This document shows positions 5,830 through 8,507 of a DNA stretch of 8,507 nucleotides, one piece after another. Positions within the stretch are counted from its first letter, which is position 1; each line of letters starts with the position of its first letter. Source of the DNA: Actinomycetota bacterium. Lineage in GTDB: Bacteria > Actinomycetota > Acidimicrobiia > Acidimicrobiales > Ilumatobacteraceae. A program made the translations under genes and the position numbers. Location of the stretch: positions 1 through 8,507 of the forward strand of contig RFTA01000020.1 of assembly GCA_009923685.1 (NCBI GenBank). The letters run 5' to 3'. The notes under the pieces were generated by a model, which worked only from the letters and a program-made list of their open reading frames with translations, was not told the origin of the DNA and made no database searches.

Positions 5830-6834
5830 TTAACTTGCATCTGGAACCTTGGCATCGCGCAATACCGCGCCAGATCTGACTTCTCCGTCAACGCCTACGA
5901 GACAAGAAGTCACCTGTGCAAAAGAACCGATGCGACCCATCACCGCACTATCAACGACAACCGCATCTTGGTCGACGCTAGAACCTTCGAGCAAAACTGA
6001 TCGAATTATCTGTGCGTTCTCGCCCACCGTGCAGTTTCGACCGACGACGCTTTGAGTCACCATCGCAGATTTTGCAATTTGCGCGCTATTACTTACCGCC
6101 TCAACTTGATGGATGCTTTCACGCTGCAAAAGATCAATGTTCGCGCGAACATATGATTCGGGTCGTCCGGCGTCTATCCAATAATCAGAAGTCGCATAAC
6201 CAAACAGTTGGCCGTCTCTCACCATTTCTGGAAATGTATTTCGCTCAATCGATAACGGCGCAACACCTGGCATGCGTTCAAGTGCTGAAACTTCAAACAC
6301 GTATGTTCCACCATTTACATTGCGCGAATTCGTCTCGCCCGGGGAAGGTTTTTCAACAAAACGAAGAACTTTGCCTTGTGGGTTTGTTTCGACGACACCG
6401 TATTGCGACGGGTCTTCAACAGGCGTCAAATGAATTGTCGCTTGTGCACCGTTTGATTTGTGAAACTTCACGAGTGCCGAGATGTCGAGATCACACAAAA
6501 CATCGCCGTTGGCGACTACGAACGACTCGTCGTGCTTGTGAATCTCGGCTTGTCGCGCGGCAAAACCAATTGCTCCAGCCGTGTCGAGCGGGCGATCTTC
6601 GACCGCATAAGTCAGTCTGACCCCCGCACAAACATTCGACGGAAACGCATCGAGAAACGGCTCGGGCTTGAAGCCCAAAGACAACACCGCGTCGCTCACC
6701 CCGCCACGCGCGAGAGATGCCATCAAGCGCTCAAGCAACGGCAAGTTCGCAATCGGTAACAACGGTTTCGGTGTCGCCAGCGTCAACGGTCGCAACCGTG
6801 TGCCAAAGCCACCAACTAGCACGACTGCGTGCAC
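5830..6834 (-). CDS. Sugar-1-phosphate nucleotidyltransferase, probable mannose-1-phosphate guanylyltransferase (ManB-like)
   Basis: A 334-residue cytoplasmic enzyme that probably joins mannose 1-phosphate and GTP to give GDP-mannose. The N-terminal Rossmann-like domain has the nucleotide loop VGGFGTRLRPLTLATPKP (7-24), the metal-binding Asp in VVANGDVLCD (106-115), FVEKP (159-163) with the sugar-phosphate Lys, NGGTYVF (174-180) and DYWIDAG (217-223). From about 240 to 330 a left-handed beta-helix of hexapeptide repeats follows (for example VVGRNCTVGENAQI). This two-part layout matches M. tuberculosis ManB (Rv3264c). A glucose-1-phosphate thymidylyltransferase role is the main alternative; the gmd gene nearby favours GDP-mannose. 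The start is GTG, with a GGAG 11 bases upstream (6846-6849), slightly far. A start further upstream would enter the 27-base gap after the preceding gene. Confidence 0.88.
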   Translation of the reverse strand: MHAVVLVGGFGTRLRPLTLATPKPLLPIANLPLLERLMASLARGGVSDAVLSLGFKPEPFLDAFPSNVCAGVRLTYAVEDRPLDTAGAIGFAARQAEIHKHDESFVVANGDVLCDLDISALVKFHKSNGAQATIHLTPVEDPSQYGVVETNPQGKVLRFVEKPSPGETNSRNVNGGTYVFEVSALERMPGVAPLSIERNTFPEMVRDGQLFGYATSDYWIDAGRPESYVRANIDLLQRESIHQVEAVSNSAQIAKSAMVTQSVVGRNCTVGENAQIIRSVLLEGSSVDQDAVVVDSAVMGRIGSFAQVTSCLVGVDGEVRSGAVLRDAKVPDAS

Positions 6835-6861
6835 TTGTCGCTCTACTCCAATTTTTTGGCG

Positions 6862-7530
6862 TTAACCCGTGATCAACGGATCAAGGTCTGATGTCGTGAT
6901 CGGCTGAGGCACCTCGACATCTTTGGCGACGAATGCCAAAGTGATCGCCATGCCGTTGCCGGTGAGACGAACATTGCCTAAATCGGCAATCGAAATTTTC
7001 GGTGACGAAATTTTTGAATCCCATACGACGACCTGCAGACTCGCATCTTTGTCTCCACACTTCGTTTCGGCTTCGGTAATTTTTTCGCCGTTGTTGAGAG
7101 ATTCTGGAAACTCAATTGAATCGTTCGTCACGGTCAGACCGTAAAGTTCAAAAATAGTTTCAAGTTTGGCGCGACGCTCACCAGAAAGTACTTGTGGCTC
7201 CCAGCGCACGATGCCACTCGCTTCGATAAAAGCACCGGGCTTGACGGTCGAAATATCGGCGAGATCATCGGTCGCAGGCAGGTTGTCGATGAACGCGTCG
7301 CACTTATAAATGCCGAACGCCGAATAATAGGTTTGCGCAGCGGTATCTAATGCGCTGACTCGCTCTTGGCTTTGGCGAGCGTAGGCAATCAACCCAACAC
7401 CGAGAACACAGACGACGAAAATAACCGTTGGAAACAAAGATCCGCCTTGAATGCGAACCTTGCGCCCCTTGCGATTTTTGCTGGCTTGGGCCAGGCGGGC
7501 GATTTTTTTCGCTGAAGATGAGTTAGCCAC
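6862..7530 (-). CDS. Single-pass membrane-anchored protein of unknown function
   Basis: I do not recognise a named family. The 222-residue protein has a very basic N-terminus (several Lys/Arg within 9-26) and one hydrophobic segment at about 31-50 (SLFPTVIFVVCVLGVGLIAY). A soluble domain of roughly 170 residues follows; positive-inside rules place it outside the cytoplasm. That domain contains two cysteines, Cys77 in FGIYKCDAF and Cys158 in ETKCGDKD, which could form a disulfide, and a conserved-looking stretch VVVWDSKISSPKISIADLGN (167-186). It lies between a glycosyltransferase and the guanylyltransferase, 20 bases after the former and 27 before the latter. It is therefore probably co-expressed with cell-surface glycan genes and may act in envelope assembly (inference only). 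The GTG at 7530 gives the N-terminus MANSSSAKK; a TTG at 7536 would add two residues, and an in-frame TAG lies just upstream. No Shine-Dalgarno is visible. Confidence 0.75.
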   Translation of the reverse strand: MANSSSAKKIARLAQASKNRKGRKVRIQGGSLFPTVIFVVCVLGVGLIAYARQSQERVSALDTAAQTYYSAFGIYKCDAFIDNLPATDDLADISTVKPGAFIEASGIVRWEPQVLSGERRAKLETIFELYGLTVTNDSIEFPESLNNGEKITEAETKCGDKDASLQVVVWDSKISSPKISIADLGNVRLTGNGMAITLAFVAKDVEVPQPITTSDLDPLITG

Positions 7531-7550
7531 GAGCAAGAAATGCTACAGGC

Positions 7551-8507
7551 TTATCGCGAATACAAGGCTTCGTATCGTTGTGCGACCGACTGGGGTGAGG
7601 CGTGGCCTTGAACCCAGTTTCGCCCGCTCGCCCCCATTTCTTCAAGAGTTTTTCTGTCGCGCAACATGACGCTGATCGACGACACAAACGCATGCTGATT
7701 ATCGGGCTCTACGCAAACCCCTGCATTTGCAGCCGCCAGAATTCGGGGTACCTCGGTATCAAGATCGATAGCCGCGATGATTGGTCGACCTGCGGCGAGT
7801 ATCGAATAGGTTTTCGAAGGAACGCTCACAGAACCAAGCCCGCGACGTAGCGGCACGACGTGCAGATCACCGGTCGCCAGCACTTCACTCAGACGCGAAA
7901 CATCTTGGTAGCCGCCGAACTTCACGTTGTTTAAGCCGCTGGCTTTTGCCTCAAGCGACTTTCGAGCAGCGCCTTCACCATTGATCACGAAAACAACTTC
8001 GGGCAATGCTCGAGCGGCTTCGAGCATCAGTTCTAACGACTGTGAGAAGCCCACATTTCCGGCGTACATTACGACCAGAGCATCGTCGATACCAAGTTCA
8101 CGACGATAATTCGTCAAGCGTGACATTGGCACAATCGCCTCAGTGTCTACAAAATTTGGAATCACTTTGATGCGCCTGTGAAATTTTTGATCAAGTTTGC
8201 TCTGTACATTGTTCGCCAAATCATCAGACAAAAGCACAACTGAATCAGATCGCTGATAACTAACTCGCTCAAGCCAAGATGCCGCTGAGATTATTTTCTT
8301 GTTTGAGATTGCACCAGTCGCAATAGCAGCATCTGGAAACACATCTTGAATGTTGAATACAAGTTTTCCGCCGCGAAACAACTTCGTGTGCCAACCAATC
8401 AAGCCCAGCGTCAACGGTGGTGACATCGCCAAAATGCCGTCGACTCGGCGCCAAAATCTGCCGGCGAAAAGTGCCCGCAACCCGACGAAATAACTAAACA
8501 AGATAAA
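7551..8507 (-). CDS. Family 4 glycosyltransferase, WbuB/WcaI-like, 3' part (start outside window)
   Basis: The frame is open to the right edge, giving 318 residues before the TAA. The visible protein begins inside the N-terminal GT-B domain (FILFSYFVGLRALFAG), so roughly the first 80-100 residues of a normal 400-residue enzyme are missing. A TTG at 8501 is an internal codon, not the start. Motifs, numbered from the visible end, are AMSPPLTLGLIGW (27-39), LVFNIQDVFPDAA (49-61), VIPNFVDT (115-122) and the donor-side features YAGNVGFSQSLELML (148-162), INGEGAARKSLE (175-186) and VSVPSKTYSILAAGRPIIAA (227-246). The FNIQDVFPD and VPSKTYSILAAGRP signatures are those of the WbuB/WcaI subgroup, retaining GT4 enzymes that add N-acetylated amino sugars or fucose-type sugars to lipid-linked repeat units. 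Substrate assignment is not possible from sequence alone. It appears to be an upstream gene of the minus-strand cluster ending at 4897. Confidence 0.9.
   Translation of the reverse strand, partial: FILFSYFVGLRALFAGRFWRRVDGILAMSPPLTLGLIGWHTKLFRGGKLVFNIQDVFPDAAIATGAISNKKIISAASWLERVSYQRSDSVVLLSDDLANNVQSKLDQKFHRRIKVIPNFVDTEAIVPMSRLTNYRRELGIDDALVVMYAGNVGFSQSLELMLEAARALPEVVFVINGEGAARKSLEAKASGLNNVKFGGYQDVSRLSEVLATGDLHVVPLRRGLGSVSVPSKTYSILAAGRPIIAAIDLDTEVPRILAAANAGVCVEPDNQHAFVSSISVMLRDRKTLEEMGASGRNWVQGHASPQSVAQRYEALYSR

Larger units (their letters stand above)
4897..8507 (-). other. Probable four-gene operon for surface glycan precursors and transfer
   Basis: Four minus-strand genes follow one another with gaps of 20, 27 and 9 bases: GT4, membrane protein, ManB-like guanylyltransferase, SDR. 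No gap is large enough for a terminator plus promoter and none shows a hairpin with a T-run, so a single transcript entering from beyond the right edge is likely. It would run into cofE on the opposite strand. Confidence 0.65.

Noticed and set aside
6012..6620. 202-codon open frame on the plus strand
   Set aside because: It is a shadow of the guanylyltransferase gene; its translation is low in hydrophobic-core patterning and rich in Arg/His/Gln/Cys, while the opposite strand encodes a full conserved enzyme.
1..8507. A new defence system, mobile element, CRISPR array or RNA gene
   Set aside because: No repeats of array type, no transposase or integrase, no terminal inverted repeats and no tRNA-like cloverleaf were seen; almost every base belongs to a recognisable or well-formed coding region.

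Overview
This window reads as chromosomal DNA from a mid-GC actinobacterium with tightly packed genes. It encodes part of a cell-surface polysaccharide locus wrapped around a two-gene coenzyme F420 cassette. F420 genes of the actinobacterial kind, a ManB-like nucleotidyltransferase beside them, frequent GTG/TTG starts, few strong Shine-Dalgarno sequences and near-zero intergenic space point to Actinobacteria. A member of the Acidimicrobiia (Ilumatobacter-like) is my best guess, but that is inference from gene content, not a measured affiliation.

Layout, left to right. (1) 1-741, minus: 5' part of a family 2 glycosyltransferase that runs off the left edge. (2) 835-2130, plus: a roughly 12-helix membrane protein of the polysaccharide flippase type, divergent from the first gene. 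(3) 2106-3089, minus: GDP-mannose 4,6-dehydratase (gmd), convergent with the flippase and overlapping it by 25 bases. (4) 3213-4190 and 4187-4900, plus: cofD (fbiA) and cofE, overlapping through ATGA. These build the phospholactyl/phosphoenolpyruvyl linkage and glutamate tail of F420. (5) 4897-8507, minus: a four-gene cluster, read right to left. It holds a WbuB/WcaI-like family 4 glycosyltransferase (start outside the window), a single-pass membrane protein of unknown function, a ManB-like mannose-1-phosphate guanylyltransferase with a beta-helix tail, and an extended SDR (epimerase-like) protein that has lost its catalytic residues.

How they fit together. The guanylyltransferase would make GDP-mannose, Gmd would convert it to GDP-4-keto-6-deoxymannose, the two glycosyltransferases would use activated sugars to build a glycan on a lipid carrier, and the flippase would move the product across the membrane. 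The reductase or epimerase that normally follows Gmd (GDP-fucose or GDP-rhamnose synthesis) is not in the window, and the degenerate SDR is a poor candidate for it. The F420 pair is functionally unrelated to glycan assembly. Its position next to an oppositely oriented ManB-like gene nevertheless recalls the fbiA-fbiB / manB neighbourhood of Mycobacterium tuberculosis.

I saw no tRNA, rRNA, CRISPR array, insertion sequence or convincing intrinsic terminator, and no gene-free stretch longer than about 125 bases. Most of the window is ordinary. The most unusual item is the SDR protein lacking its Ser/Tyr/Lys catalytic set.
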